A stretch of DNA of 64,000 nucleotides from Chlorobiales bacterium Clorobi_01 (GTDB lineage: Bacteria > Bacteroidota > Chlorobiia > Chlorobiales > Chlorobiaceae), in NCBI GenBank assembly GCA_001602925.1, contig LUZT01000011.1, positions 1 to 64,000 on the forward strand, given 5' to 3'. Under the pieces are notes generated by a model, which saw only the letters and a program-made list of their open reading frames with translations, ran no database searches and was not told where the DNA came from. Numbering within the stretch: position 1 is the stretch's first letter; each line of letters opens with the position of its first letter. This document shows, one piece after another, positions 11,749 to 21,542 of this stretch. The translations under genes were made by a program, and so were the position numbers.

Positions 11749-12228
11749 TTATTTAACAAAAATATCGAGGATTTCATAATGGAGCTCACCTTTCGGCACG
11801 CTGATTGTAACCTTGTCACCAACCGACTTGCCAATCAGCGACCGACCGACGGGAGAACGCACGGATATTTTGCCAAGATCGGAATCGGCCTCCTCGGACG
11901 AGACAAGGGTGTATTCGATAATTTCGTCCTCGGCATCCAGATTACGTAGCTTTACCGATGTGAGAATATAAACCCGATCGGTCTTGATCTGCTTGGGATC
12001 GAGGATAGTAGCTGATGCCAGTTTATTTTCGATTTCACCGATTTTCGCTTCGAGTTGCGACTGCTCTTCTCGGGCAGCGTCATACTCGGCGTTTTCACTC
12101 AGGTCTCCATGCGAGCGAGCTTCGGCGATCTTTTCAAGCACCTCCTTGCGGGTCTCGGTCGTCAACAGGTGAAGTTCCTCCTTGAGCCGGTTATACCCAT
12201 CCCGTGTCAGATAAATTCGATCACTCAT
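11749..12228 (-). CDS. greA: Transcription elongation factor GreA
   Basis: A 159-residue factor that stimulates RNA polymerase to cleave backtracked transcripts. The N-terminal coiled-coil holds the acidic tip in [16 protein letters not shown], and the C-terminal FKBP-like domain carries [14 protein letters not shown] and [12 protein letters not shown]-type strands. Length is normal for GreA. First gene of the greA-hypothetical-tpiA group. Confidence 0.97.
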   Translation of the reverse strand: MSDRIYLTRDGYNRLKEELHLLTTETRKEVLEKIAEARSHGDLSENAEYDAAREEQSQLEAKIGEIENKLASATILDPKQIKTDRVYILTSVKLRNLDAEDEIIEYTLVSSEEADSDLGKISVRSPVGRSLIGKSVGDKVTISVPKGELHYEILDIFVK

Positions 12229-12305
12229 GTCAGTTCATGGTTTTGGTTGGCGATGCTGAAAAGCGAATGATCACCAGACGTTACAGCAGCGATGGTTTGG
12301 CAAAC

Positions 12306-12347
12306 AAAAGAAGTAAAGTCAGCAGCCTGGCTGACTTTACTTCTTTT
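12306..12347 (-). terminator. Terminator downstream of the HtrA-type protease gene
   Basis: A perfect 18-bp inverted repeat (AAAAGAAGTAAAGTCAGC and its complement) with a 6-base loop, ending in T-rich DNA, between the protease gene and greA. Confidence 0.88.
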
Positions 12348-12386
12348 AAAAGAATTTAGAAAACTTTATCCTGCGGGCAAAGAGCA

Positions 12387-13904
12387 TTACAGATTAAACG
12401 CAAAATACATCCGGCTCCATCCGCGCTCGACCAACAGGAAGAGCAGATCGCCCTTTTTCTTGTTTTTGACGATTGCATTGAATGCCGCAACCGAATCCAC
12501 CGGCTTTTTGTCGACCGATATGACCACATCGCCCGGACGAAGGCCAACCGAGAAAGCTTTGCTCGATTTTCTGATCGAGGTCACCACAATCCGGTGCAAG
12601 TTGGCTTTCATATTCAGCCTTCCTGCTATTTCAGCATTCAGCGGGGAGACCGAGAAACCGAGAAGCTCGCTCGCGGCCACGCCCCCCTCTGCCGAGGTTA
12701 CCGCACTTTCTGGCTGCGATTCGAGACGCACATTTACGGTAAACATCGCGCCGTCACGGTTGATCTTGACAACTGCATCGCTCCCAGGAGCCTGACTGGC
12801 GATCTGACTGCGCAATTCTGCCGCGCTGCTCACCTGCCGCCCGTTGAATTCGAGGATGACATCCCCGGTCTTCAGACCCGACTTAGCCGCCGGGCCACCC
12901 TGAAATACCGTGCCGACCAGTGCTCCTTCCACCGTACTCAGGTGCAGTCCTTTGGCGATATTCTCATCGACGTCCTGGATGGAAATGCCCAGATAGCCGC
13001 GATCCACTTTACCGTTTTTAACCAGCGAGGTATAGACCCGATACGCCATGTTCGACGGCACGGCAAAGCCGATACCGTCAAACCCGCCAGTGCGGCTGGC
13101 TATCGCCGTATTGATGCCTACCAGCTCGCCACCGATATTCACCAATGGGCCACCAGAGTTTCCTGGATTGATGGCTGCATCAGTCTGGATAAAATCCTCG
13201 TAATCGGCCACCCCGACATTGACCCGGCCCTTTGCACTGACAATGCCCTGGGTGACCGTGCGGGCCAGGCTCTTGCCAAGCGGACTGCCAATAGCGATCA
13301 CCCACTCGCCGACACGCAACCGGTCACTGTTGCCTATAGCGATCGGTTTAAGCCCTGAAGCGGAAATCTTCAGCACGGCCAGATCAGTACGGGGATCCTT
13401 GCCAACGATCTTCGCCGTAAATTTCCGGTTATCAGAGGTCATAACCGCAATGGAGCCCGCCTGGTCGATCACATGGTTGTTGGTCAGAATGTAGCCATCC
13501 TGGCTGACGATCACACCCGATCCCAGTCCATGGATCACCTCCTTGCGAACGTTCGGTTCTTCGGGTGAAGGAAAGTTGAACATCTCTCCAAACGATTTGC
13601 CGAAAAAATCGAAGGGAGTCATAATCCGGCGATCCACTTCGGTTTCAGTATAAATCGTCACCACCGAAGGGGTAGCTGACTCGGCGATATCCACGAAAGC
13701 ATCATTGAGATCGTTGAGCGTCCGTATCGGATGGCTGCGAAGGGTTTCAGCCGCAATACTCGAGTTGGGGTGACTGGATACCGTAAACCCGTTATCCCCG
13801 CCTCCGTTAAACGAAAAATCGAGATTGGAAAAAGCGAGCGCCCCGGCGGTGATCCCCACAGATACCAGCGCTGCCGATTTGAGCATAGTCAGTTTCTTTT
13901 TCAT
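12387..13904 (-). CDS. Periplasmic serine protease, HtrA/DegQ family
   Basis: A 505-residue protein with an N-terminal signal/anchor (about residues 8-25), trypsin-like domain and two PDZ domains (about 300-390 and 410-500). The catalytic triad is H144 (LTNNHVID), D174 (RTDLAVLK) and S250 (NPGNSGGP). It degrades or refolds damaged envelope proteins. It starts 24 bases after the trpE end, so it is probably transcribed with trpE, an unusual pairing. Which Deg type it corresponds to (DegP, DegQ, DegS) is not clear; two PDZ domains argue against DegS. Confidence 0.95.
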   Translation of the reverse strand: MKKKLTMLKSAALVSVGITAGALAFSNLDFSFNGGGDNGFTVSSHPNSSIAAETLRSHPIRTLNDLNDAFVDIAESATPSVVTIYTETEVDRRIMTPFDFFGKSFGEMFNFPSPEEPNVRKEVIHGLGSGVIVSQDGYILTNNHVIDQAGSIAVMTSDNRKFTAKIVGKDPRTDLAVLKISASGLKPIAIGNSDRLRVGEWVIAIGSPLGKSLARTVTQGIVSAKGRVNVGVADYEDFIQTDAAINPGNSGGPLVNIGGELVGINTAIASRTGGFDGIGFAVPSNMAYRVYTSLVKNGKVDRGYLGISIQDVDENIAKGLHLSTVEGALVGTVFQGGPAAKSGLKTGDVILEFNGRQVSSAAELRSQIASQAPGSDAVVKINRDGAMFTVNVRLESQPESAVTSAEGGVAASELLGFSVSPLNAEIAGRLNMKANLHRIVVTSIRKSSKAFSVGLRPGDVVISVDKKPVDSVAAFNAIVKNKKKGDLLFLLVERGWSRMYFAFNL

Positions 13905-13928
13905 AGCTGTCTTCGGTTTAAAAGTTTA

Positions 13929-15443
13929 TCAGACAAAGGTCTCAATACTTTCAAGAGCCGTCAGGCCTGCTCTCATCTTGTTCATGGTCTCTTCGTACTC
14001 AAATTCCGGCGTCGAATCGGCCACGATGCCGCCCGCCGCCTGGAAGTAGATAACGCCGTCGCGGATCACCATCGTGCGGATAGCGATGGCGGTGTTGAGC
14101 TGCCCCCGGAAATCGAGGTAGCCCACCGCGCCGCCGTAAAGGCCGCGCTTCTCTTTCTCCAGCTCGTAGATGATCTCCATGGAACGAACCTTCGGCGCAC
14201 CGGTCAGCGTTCCCGCCGGGAAGCACGACCAGAAGGCGTCCATCGCCGTCAGACCGTCCTGCAATTCACCCCGGACGTTGCTGACGATGTGCATAACATG
14301 CGAGTACTTCTCGATCACCATCATCTCGTTGGTCTCGACCGTGCCGATCTTGGCGATGCGCCCGATGTCGTTGCGGCTCAGGTCGATGAGCATCAGGTGC
14401 TCGGCCCGCTCCTTTTCGTCGGAGATCAACTCCTTGGCGTTGCGCTCGTCCTCCTCGAAGCTCTCGCCGCGCCGTCGCGTTCCGGCGATAGGACGGGTAT
14501 CGACCATGCGGCGTCCGGTGTGGTCGCGTTCTACCTTGACCAGCAGCTCGGGCGATGAGCCGACGACATGAAAATCCTCGAAGTCAAAGAAGTAGAGGTA
14601 AGGCGAAGGGTTGATCGTCCGGAGCGCGCGATAGACGTCGAACGGACGGGTGTGCAGCTTGCGCTTCAGGCGCTGCGAAATCTGCACCTGGAAGATGTCA
14701 CCGCTCAGAATGTACTCCTTGGCCTTGAGCACCTTGGCGTAATACTCGTCACGCGTGGTGTTCGAGATGACCGGCTCCGGTTTCTCGGGCTGAAACGGCA
14801 CGAGAGCTGGCACGAGCGGCTTCTGCAACAGTGCGGCAAGCTCGTCGATTTTGCGGTCGGCGCGCGCGCGGTCGGCGTCGTCGAGATAGTTGGCCACGAG
14901 AAAGAGCTTGCGCATCACGTTGTCAAAGATGACGAGCGTGTCGCAGAAAAGCAAGCAAAGGTCTGGCATCCCTGCCGGATCGGGCTGCTCGGCGGCGGGA
15001 ATCTTTTCGATGAGGTGCATGGTGTCGTAACCGAAGTAACCGAACACACCGGAGGTGCTCATCTGCTGCGAACCGCTCTTGCGGCGGGGCAGCTTTTCGG
15101 AGGAGAACATCGCCATGCAGCGATCCACGACGGCGCGAAGGTCGCGCTCCTGTTCGACAATGGCAGACAACCGGCGGAAACGCTCGTCACGAACGTCGAG
15201 CGAAATCTCTCCGCCAACCGTCCCCTTGAGTACGGCTACCGGATCGACGGCGATATAGGAATAACGGGCCATACGCTCCTCCCCTTCGACCGATTCGAGC
15301 AGGCAGGAGTAAGGGCGCTGGAGTTTGAGGTACACCGACACCGGGGTTTCCGTATCAGCCTGAAAGGTTCTGACCAGAGGGGTCAGAATAAAAGACGGCT
15401 CCTCTGCCGGGTCGGCCGTATGGTCCGAAAAAGATCTGATCAT
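13929..15443 (-). CDS. trpE: Anthranilate synthase component I
   Basis: A 504-residue chorismate-using enzyme, first committed step of tryptophan synthesis. The N-terminal CLLESVEGEE segment contains the LLES element of the tryptophan feedback site, separating it from PabB. Active-site blocks are present: RPIAGTRRRG, DLSRNDIGRIA, FPAGTLTGAPKVRSME and GGAVGYLDFRG. The glutaminase partner TrpG is not in the window. It is divergent from a short membrane-protein gene and read into the htrA-type gene. Confidence 0.96.
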   Translation of the reverse strand: MIRSFSDHTADPAEEPSFILTPLVRTFQADTETPVSVYLKLQRPYSCLLESVEGEERMARYSYIAVDPVAVLKGTVGGEISLDVRDERFRRLSAIVEQERDLRAVVDRCMAMFSSEKLPRRKSGSQQMSTSGVFGYFGYDTMHLIEKIPAAEQPDPAGMPDLCLLFCDTLVIFDNVMRKLFLVANYLDDADRARADRKIDELAALLQKPLVPALVPFQPEKPEPVISNTTRDEYYAKVLKAKEYILSGDIFQVQISQRLKRKLHTRPFDVYRALRTINPSPYLYFFDFEDFHVVGSSPELLVKVERDHTGRRMVDTRPIAGTRRRGESFEEDERNAKELISDEKERAEHLMLIDLSRNDIGRIAKIGTVETNEMMVIEKYSHVMHIVSNVRGELQDGLTAMDAFWSCFPAGTLTGAPKVRSMEIIYELEKEKRGLYGGAVGYLDFRGQLNTAIAIRTMVIRDGVIYFQAAGGIVADSTPEFEYEETMNKMRAGLTALESIETFV

Positions 15444-15561
15444 GAATTAATAGATGCTACGATAAGGTAAAAAATTCATAGTATGACACCTTCGCTGTTT
15501 CTATATTGCTACACTTATGAACACAGCGTAGTACTCAGGCTGCTGACAACCATCAAAAGCG

Positions 15562-16020
15562 ATGATCGTCAGCCCGGTGTCTTCTATCGGTAATCAGCAA
15601 GCTGTCGCCATGAACATTGCAAGCGGATCCGGCCGGAAGTGGCTCACCGCACTTATACTCTCTCCAGGAATGATTTTCGCCTCGGCCTATCTCTTGGTTT
15701 GGCTGTCGATGAATCTCTGGCTCAATCACAACTTCAAGCATCACCTCAAGCAAATCTTCACCACAGAAACCGGCCAGCGATACCGGATCGACATCGGCTC
15801 GCTCAGGCCAGAACCCAACCTGAATTCACTGACGCTCAAACAGCTGGAGCTGACCCCGGTCGGAGTCGCTGAAAACCAAAGAGCAAGCCGGTCAGCGTTT
15901 CAGATTGAAGAACTTCGTATCGAATGCGCCGACATCAGCCTCTTCCCCTTCAAACCGGCAGACGAACTGCTCACCCTGCGCAAAGTCTGTCGAGCCATTC
16001 TTTTGAACAGCGTTCAGTGA
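15562..16020 (+). CDS. Hypothetical single-pass membrane protein
   Basis: Up to 152 residues; an internal ATG at 15610 is an equally good start as neither has a ribosome binding site. One hydrophobic segment (LTALILSPGMIFASAYLLVWL, approximately) lies near the N-terminus, and the rest is probably periplasmic, with IDIGSLRPEPNLNSLTLKQL resembling the start of AsmA-like proteins. It ends seven bases inside the convergent lepB. Function unknown. Confidence 0.6.
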   Translation: MIVSPVSSIGNQQAVAMNIASGSGRKWLTALILSPGMIFASAYLLVWLSMNLWLNHNFKHHLKQIFTTETGQRYRIDIGSLRPEPNLNSLTLKQLELTPVGVAENQRASRSAFQIEELRIECADISLFPFKPADELLTLRKVCRAILLNSVQ

Positions 16021-16892
16021 ACAGCCAAACCGATGCGATTCCAGCGAATAGAGGCAATCTTTTCAACCGGATCGAACAGCAGCGGCAGATCGGGATCCCA
16101 TGACCAGTACACCATCATGGCCTGCCCCACCATGTCGCTCTCAGGAAGAAAACCCCAGTAACGGCTGTCAAGGCTGTTGTCACGGTTGTCGCCCATAGCG
16201 AAATAGTAGTTGCGGCTCACGGTATAGCGATTTGCCGCCTGGCCATCGATAAACACCTGATCGCCGACCAGGCTGACCGTATGCCCCTCATAGGCGATCA
16301 GGTCGCGATAGAGCGGAAGCGTCGCTGAGGTGAGCGCGATCACATCGCCACTGCGGGGAATATGGATAGGCCCGTAATTGTCCTTGTTATAATCGGACAT
16401 GCTCGGAAAAATCTGGAACTCGGGCACGCCTGCCGGCATTTTTGTGCCAATGAACTGGGCGTGAGGCGGTAACTGCATCCCTTTGCCGTTGATGTAAACC
16501 TGCTGGTTCCGGATTTCAAGATTGTCTCCCGGCAGGGCGATACAGCGCTTGATGTAGTTCAGGCTCCGATCGCGGGGAAACTTGAAGACGATGATATCAC
16601 CTCGTCTGACATCATGAACTTTGGGCAGAGAGATGTCAGTAAAAGGCACCTTGGCGCCATAGACAAACTTGTTGACAAAAAGGAAATCGCCGGCAAGCAG
16701 CGTTTTTTCCATCGAACCCGTCGGAATTCTGTATGATTCTATAACAAACATCCTGAGAATTGTCGCCACCAGGGCGGCAATGACAAGAGCCTCGAACCAT
16801 TCACGCGATTGCGTCTTGCCGTTTTTTCCGTTGGAGGTCGTGTTCTGTTTTTTCACACTGTGCTTTTTTTCAGACGTTGCCGGAATGCTCAA
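16014..16892 (-). CDS. lepB: Signal peptidase I
   Basis: A 292-residue membrane protease that removes signal peptides from exported proteins. One N-terminal membrane segment (about 33-51) precedes the catalytic Ser60 (IPTGSMEKTLL) and Lys115 (NYIKRCIALPGD); the C-terminal box AMGDNRDNSLDSRYWG is intact. It follows lepA by 77 bases, matching the common lepA-lepB pairing, and its end overlaps a convergent gene by seven bases. Confidence 0.97.
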   Translation of the reverse strand: MSIPATSEKKHSVKKQNTTSNGKNGKTQSREWFEALVIAALVATILRMFVIESYRIPTGSMEKTLLAGDFLFVNKFVYGAKVPFTDISLPKVHDVRRGDIIVFKFPRDRSLNYIKRCIALPGDNLEIRNQQVYINGKGMQLPPHAQFIGTKMPAGVPEFQIFPSMSDYNKDNYGPIHIPRSGDVIALTSATLPLYRDLIAYEGHTVSLVGDQVFIDGQAANRYTVSRNYYFAMGDNRDNSLDSRYWGFLPESDMVGQAMMVYWSWDPDLPLLFDPVEKIASIRWNRIGLAVH

Positions 16893-16969
16893 CCGTACTC
16901 ACCATCTGTAAGACGTCAAGATGAGTGGTATCCAGCGCAGCCATGCTGATTAAACTGGTCTGTAACTCG

Positions 16970-18787
16970 TTATTCGTCGATGTTCAGAACGGCGAGGAAG
17001 GCTTCCTGCGGCACCTCGACCCGGCCGACCTGCTTCATGCGCTTTTTGCCCTCTTTCTGCTTTTCAAGCAGCTTGCGCTTACGGCTGATGTCACCGCCGT
17101 AGCATTTGGCAAGCACGTTCTTGCGCATGGCTGAAATGCTCTCGCGCGCGATCACGCGGCTGCCGATGGCTGCCTGGATCGCCACCTCGTACATCTGGCG
17201 AGGGATGATCCCCTTGAGCTTCTGGCAAAGCTTACGACCCCACTCGTAGGATTTCGAGCGGTGCACGATCGACGACAGCGCATCGACCGGTTCGCCGTTG
17301 AGCAGCACGTCGAGCTTCACAAGATCGGAGCGGCGGTAGCCGATGTACTCGTAATCCATCGAGGCGTAGCCTTTGGAGATCGACTTGAGCTTGTCGTGGA
17401 AATCGAACACCACCTCGCCCAGCGGGAACTCGAAATGAATGTTCACCCTCGACGTGTCGAGATAGTCGGTGTTCTTGTACTCGCCGCGACGCTCCATGCC
17501 AAGCTTCATGATGTTGCCGATGTACTCCGACATGGTGATGATCTGCATCGACACGTACGGCTCCTCGACCCAGTTGATCTTGGTCGTCTCAGGCATCTTC
17601 GAGGGGTTGTCCACCTCGACCGTCTCACCGCTGGTCATGATCACGCGGTACTCGACGTTGGGCACCGTGGTGATGATGTTGACGCCGTACTCGCGCTCCA
17701 GTCTCTCCTGGATGATCTCCATGTGCAACAGACCGAGGAAGCCGCAGCGGAAACCAAAGCCGAGCGCTGCGGAGGTCTCGGGCGTGTAGACCAGCGAAGC
17801 ATCGTTGAGCGAGAGCTTTTCAAGCGACTCGCGCAGATCCTCGAACTCGTTCGATTCGACCGGGTAGAGACCGCTGAAGACCATAGGCTTCACATCCTTG
17901 TAACCGGAAAGGCGCTCCGAAGCAGGATTCTCAACCAGCGTAACCGTGTCGCCGACCTTGGCATCCTTGACATCCTTGATCGAGCAGATCAGGTAACCTA
18001 CGTTACCCGCTTCGAGGATATCCGCCGGATTGCGCTTCAGGCTCATGGTGCCGATCTCGTCGGCCATGAAAATCTTGTCATTGGCGAAAAAGCGCACCCG
18101 GTCTCCTTTCTTCAGCACGCCGTCCACGATCCTGATATAGGCAATCGCCCCACGATAGGCGTCGAACACCGAATCGAAGATAAGCGCACGAAGCGGCATC
18201 TGGCGGTTGTCCGCCGGAGCGGGCACGCGCGCCACGATCGCCTCCATGAGATCGTCCACGCCAATGCCAGCCTTGGCCGACACCTGGAGAATTTCGTCAC
18301 GGTTGACGCCGATCAGGTCGATGATCTGCCGCGCCACGCCCTCGACATCCGACGATGGCAGGTCGATCTTGTTGATGACCGGAATGATTTCGAGACCTGC
18401 CTCAATGGCAAGGTAGAGGTTGGCGATGGTCTGCGCCTCCACGCCCTGCGTGGCATCGACAACGAGCAGCGCGCCTTCGCACGCGGCGAGCGAGCGCGAA
18501 ACCTCGTAGCTGAAATCGACGTGACCTGGCGTGTCGATGAGGTTGAGAATATAGTCTTGCCCATCCTTCGCCGTGTAGCGCATCTGCACCGCGTGGCTCT
18601 TGATGGTGATGCCGCGCTCGCGTTCGAGATCCATGTCGTCGAGCACCTGGGCGGTGGACATCTGGTTGCGTTCAAGGGTATGGGTCACTTCGAGAAGCCG
18701 GTCGGCGAGGGTCGATTTGCCGTGGTCGATATGGGCAATAATGCAGAAATTTCTGATCATGCCGACTTCTGTTCCTGTCGGAGGCAT
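16970..18787 (-). CDS. lepA: Elongation factor 4 (LepA)
   Basis: A 605-residue translational GTPase that back-translocates or remodels stalled ribosomes. G motifs are [17 protein letters not shown] and NKIDLP; the LepA-specific C-terminal domain ([19 protein letters not shown]) is present. A second start nine codons in ([10 protein letters not shown]) would match E. coli more closely. Upstream lie fmt and def, downstream lepB. Confidence 0.97.
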   Translation of the reverse strand: MPPTGTEVGMIRNFCIIAHIDHGKSTLADRLLEVTHTLERNQMSTAQVLDDMDLERERGITIKSHAVQMRYTAKDGQDYILNLIDTPGHVDFSYEVSRSLAACEGALLVVDATQGVEAQTIANLYLAIEAGLEIIPVINKIDLPSSDVEGVARQIIDLIGVNRDEILQVSAKAGIGVDDLMEAIVARVPAPADNRQMPLRALIFDSVFDAYRGAIAYIRIVDGVLKKGDRVRFFANDKIFMADEIGTMSLKRNPADILEAGNVGYLICSIKDVKDAKVGDTVTLVENPASERLSGYKDVKPMVFSGLYPVESNEFEDLRESLEKLSLNDASLVYTPETSAALGFGFRCGFLGLLHMEIIQERLEREYGVNIITTVPNVEYRVIMTSGETVEVDNPSKMPETTKINWVEEPYVSMQIITMSEYIGNIMKLGMERRGEYKNTDYLDTSRVNIHFEFPLGEVVFDFHDKLKSISKGYASMDYEYIGYRRSDLVKLDVLLNGEPVDALSSIVHRSKSYEWGRKLCQKLKGIIPRQMYEVAIQAAIGSRVIARESISAMRKNVLAKCYGGDISRKRKLLEKQKEGKKRMKQVGRVEVPQEAFLAVLNIDE

Positions 18788-18907
18788 AAGTATCTGTTCT
18801 AACGAGTAATAGTGGTTACAATACCGCTTCGCCGCAACGGCGGCGGGCGTAGAATAATAAAATCAACGAATATAAGAAGAAAATTGTGACGTACCGCCCG
18901 GCGGCGT

Positions 18908-19852
18908 TCATAAAAAGCGAAGCGCCTCGTCTCCGGTACGGAGCCCTCTGGCGAACGATTCGCCATCCATCGCTTTTTTGCCCTCGGCCTGCACGCTGAG
19001 CAGTTCAAGCCATCCGTCCGATCCGGCAACAAGCAGCTGCCCGTCCATGATGCGGAGCGTCCCCGGTTCATCCGGCGCTGTTTCAATGGCACAGGACTTC
19101 GCCTTGTAGATTTTCAGACTCTTTCCGCCGAAAGTTGTCCATGCGGTAGGTTTCAGCGCGAGACCGCGGATGAAGTCGTGCAGGCGTTGCACCGGCTGGT
19201 TCCAGTCGATGCGGGTGTTCTCGCGGTTCAGCTTCGGCGCTTTCGTGGCGAGCCGCTCATCCTGCTTTTCAGGCGTCACCGCGCCATCGGCGATCATCGT
19301 GAGCGTGCGTTCGACCGTACCTGCACCAATCTCCGACAATCGCTTGAGCAGCTCAAAGGCGTTCTCGTCCGGGCCAATCGGCGTGCGATCCATCGTGATG
19401 ATGTTGCCGGTATCGACTGACTTCTGAAGAAAAAAGGTGGTCACGCCGGTTTCGGCGTCGCCATTGATGATCGACCAGTTGACCGGCGCTGCGCCGCGAT
19501 AGGCGGGAAGCAGGGAGCCATGCAGATTGAAGGTGCCGAGCGGCGGCAGCTCGAACACTTCCGGTGGCAGAATGCGGAACGCTGCCACCACGATCACATC
19601 GGGACAGGCCTCGGCGACTCGCACGGCAAACTCATGACTGCTGACGTCATCGGCTTCCAGAACCGGTAGCCCTAGTTCGAGCGCAGCCTGCTTGACCGGC
19701 GTCGGCTCGGGCGGCGAGTTTTTGCTGCGGCGAGGCTTGTCGCAGCCTGTCACGACCAGCACCGTCTCGAACTGCGGCTTCATGGCCGCGATACGGCGCA
19801 GCGAAGGAACGGCAAACTCCGGTGTTCCCATGAAAACAACTCTCAACCCCAC
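18908..19852 (-). CDS. fmt: Methionyl-tRNA formyltransferase
   Basis: A 314-residue enzyme formylating initiator Met-tRNA with 10-formyltetrahydrofolate. Family marks are FMGTPEFAVPSL at the N-terminus, the active-site HGSLLPAYRGAAPVNW block and DTGNIITMDRTPI; the C-terminal OB-like tRNA domain follows. It starts three bases after def, the enzyme removing the formyl group later. Confidence 0.97.
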   Translation of the reverse strand: MGLRVVFMGTPEFAVPSLRRIAAMKPQFETVLVVTGCDKPRRSKNSPPEPTPVKQAALELGLPVLEADDVSSHEFAVRVAEACPDVIVVAAFRILPPEVFELPPLGTFNLHGSLLPAYRGAAPVNWSIINGDAETGVTTFFLQKSVDTGNIITMDRTPIGPDENAFELLKRLSEIGAGTVERTLTMIADGAVTPEKQDERLATKAPKLNRENTRIDWNQPVQRLHDFIRGLALKPTAWTTFGGKSLKIYKAKSCAIETAPDEPGTLRIMDGQLLVAGSDGWLELLSVQAEGKKAMDGESFARGLRTGDEALRFL

Positions 19853-19855
19853 CGG

Positions 19856-20419
19856 TCAGGCCTCCGCTTCGACACGGTTAGCGTCACGGGCCAGCGGATA
19901 ATCGGCCTTCACCCGTCCTTCAGCGATGGCGTCAAGCTCCTTCTGGATTTTGCGGCGATCACGCTTGTCCATGCGGTCCACGAAAAGCGTGCCGTCGAGA
20001 TGGTCGATCTCGTGCTGAAGCACGCGGGCCATCATGCTGTGAAAATCAGCGGTGTGCTCCTCGAACTTCTCGTCGCGGTAGCGCAGGGTGATGGCCGACG
20101 GCCGGACGACGTCACCCGCAATGCCGGGCACGCTGAGGCACCCCTCCTCCATCAGGTTGCGCCCCCGGACGGCAACGATACGGGGATTGATGACCACCAT
20201 CGGCTTGAAATCGGCATACTCCTTGATGGTGGAAATATCCACCACCACCAGGCGTAGCGAATGACCCACCTGCGGCGCGGCAAGTCCGATGCCCGGTGCC
20301 TTGTACATAGTATCAAACATCTCGGCAATCAACTCCTCGATTGCTGAATCGACCCCTTTCAGGGGCTTGGCTTTCATAGCGAGTACCGGGTCGCTATAGG
20401 TATTGATCGGTAAAATCAT
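19856..20419 (-). CDS. def: Peptide deformylase
   Basis: A 187-residue metalloenzyme removing N-terminal formyl groups. Motifs: GIGLAAPQVG, EEGCLSVPG with metal ligand C94, and QHEIDHLDG with H136, E137 and H140. I start at ATG 20419 because GAGAGACG precedes it and MILPINTYSDPVL is the usual N-terminus; the frame stays open eleven codons further up. First gene of def-fmt. Confidence 0.97.
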   Translation of the reverse strand: MILPINTYSDPVLAMKAKPLKGVDSAIEELIAEMFDTMYKAPGIGLAAPQVGHSLRLVVVDISTIKEYADFKPMVVINPRIVAVRGRNLMEEGCLSVPGIAGDVVRPSAITLRYRDEKFEEHTADFHSMMARVLQHEIDHLDGTLFVDRMDKRDRRKIQKELDAIAEGRVKADYPLARDANRVEAEA

Positions 20420-20700
20420 TGAACGTCTCTCTTCTGAATTGCACCGGCGCAATCAAACGCCAGCTCTGCTGAAACGGTAATGGACAAAAGCAGTCCTTGT
20501 TTCAAAAACCCCTGTGAAGCTGCTAATAGTTGCCCCGCCAGCAGGCCCATAAAAACTGGAATGTACGATTTTCACCCCTTTTTCCGCAGGCATCACCAGA
20601 ACCCGGTGCTCTCGGCATCGACAGGTTATTCAGGGAAAAACGGTACATTTCAGCAACGGAACAGCAATCTTCCGGCTAACGCAAAAGCAGCAGAGAAACC

Positions 20701-21192
20701 GTGAACAAAAAGGGCGGCGATACAACAGCAAAGGTTGAAAGCCTCTTCAAGTCATTCATGAAGGAGGAGGGATTGCGCTGCACCCAGGAGCGCCTGAGCG
20801 TGCTCAGAGAGATTTATGGCTCCAGCACCCACCTTGACGCCGACGAGCTCTTTGTCCGGCTGCGTGAAAAAGGAGTTGCCATTTCACGCGCCACGGTGTA
20901 CCACACCCTCGACCTGCTCTTCAGGTTCAACCTCGTCACCAAGATCGATCTCGGCCACAAGCACACCCACTACGAAAAATCCTGGGGCGTGGCCAACCAC
21001 CTGCACATCATCTGCCTGAAATGCGGACGCGTCTCGGAGGCCACGAGCTGCGAGCTGCCGGAATTGATGGAAAAGCTCTGCGTCGGGCACGGCTACTCGC
21101 TCGGCAGTTTCAGCCTGCAACTCTTTGGCGAGTGCGCAGACAAGGAGGCCTGCGCCCGGCGCATCAGCAACAAGCACAAAGAGAAAACCTGA
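20701..21192 (+). CDS. Fur-family transcriptional regulator
   Basis: A 163-residue metal-sensing repressor. The winged-helix DNA-binding part spans about residues 15-95 (RCTQERLSVLREIYGS, ISRATVYHTLDLLFRFNLV), followed by the HLHIICLKCGRV metal/dimer region. One CXXC is present; the second is altered (ECADKEAC), unlike typical zinc-site Fur. GTG start. Directly followed by an SMR pump gene (12-base gap). Whether it senses iron, zinc or peroxide cannot be told. Confidence 0.9.
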   Translation: MNKKGGDTTAKVESLFKSFMKEEGLRCTQERLSVLREIYGSSTHLDADELFVRLREKGVAISRATVYHTLDLLFRFNLVTKIDLGHKHTHYEKSWGVANHLHIICLKCGRVSEATSCELPELMEKLCVGHGYSLGSFSLQLFGECADKEACARRISNKHKEKT

Positions 21193-21204
21193 AATCCGGA
21201 AACC

Positions 21205-21531
21205 ATGCCCTGGCTCTATCTGCTCCTCGCCATCGTCGCCGAAGTCTTTGGCACCACCAGCATGAAGCTCTCGGCAGGCTTCACCAAGCCGGTGCCATCG
21301 GTTTTCATTTTCGTTTTTTACGCCACGAGTCTTACTTTCCTCACACTGGCGCTCAGAACTTTGCCTGTCGGCATGTCCTACGCCATCTGGTCGGCGCTCG
21401 GCACGGCGCTCATCACGGCAATCGGCGTGCTCTGGTTCGGAGAAGGAATGAACGCGCTCAAGGTGATCTCCCTGATCCTGATCATCGCGGGCATCGCCGG
21501 ATTGCATTTCAGTCAGGAACACATGAAGTAA
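21205..21531 (+). CDS. Small multidrug resistance (SMR) family efflux protein
   Basis: A 108-residue, four-helix proton-coupled exporter of cationic compounds or guanidinium. The essential membrane Glu is E13 in AIVAEVFGTTSMKLS, and GMSYAIWSALGTA and the C-terminal ILIIAGIAGLH are typical. EmrE-like rather than the shorter Gdx/SugE motif is likely but not certain. It sits between a Fur-family regulator and proB. Confidence 0.93.
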   Translation: MPWLYLLLAIVAEVFGTTSMKLSAGFTKPVPSVFIFVFYATSLTFLTLALRTLPVGMSYAIWSALGTALITAIGVLWFGEGMNALKVISLILIIAGIAGLHFSQEHMK

Positions 21532-21542
21532 GGCGAACAGGC

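Noticed and set aside
17261-18802. Long plus-strand frame opposite lepA
   Set aside because: Antisense shadow of a high-GC gene; lepA is unmistakable.
20480-20704. 74-codon frame before the Fur-family gene
   Set aside because: Low-complexity reading of intergenic DNA, no ribosome binding site, overlaps the regulator start.
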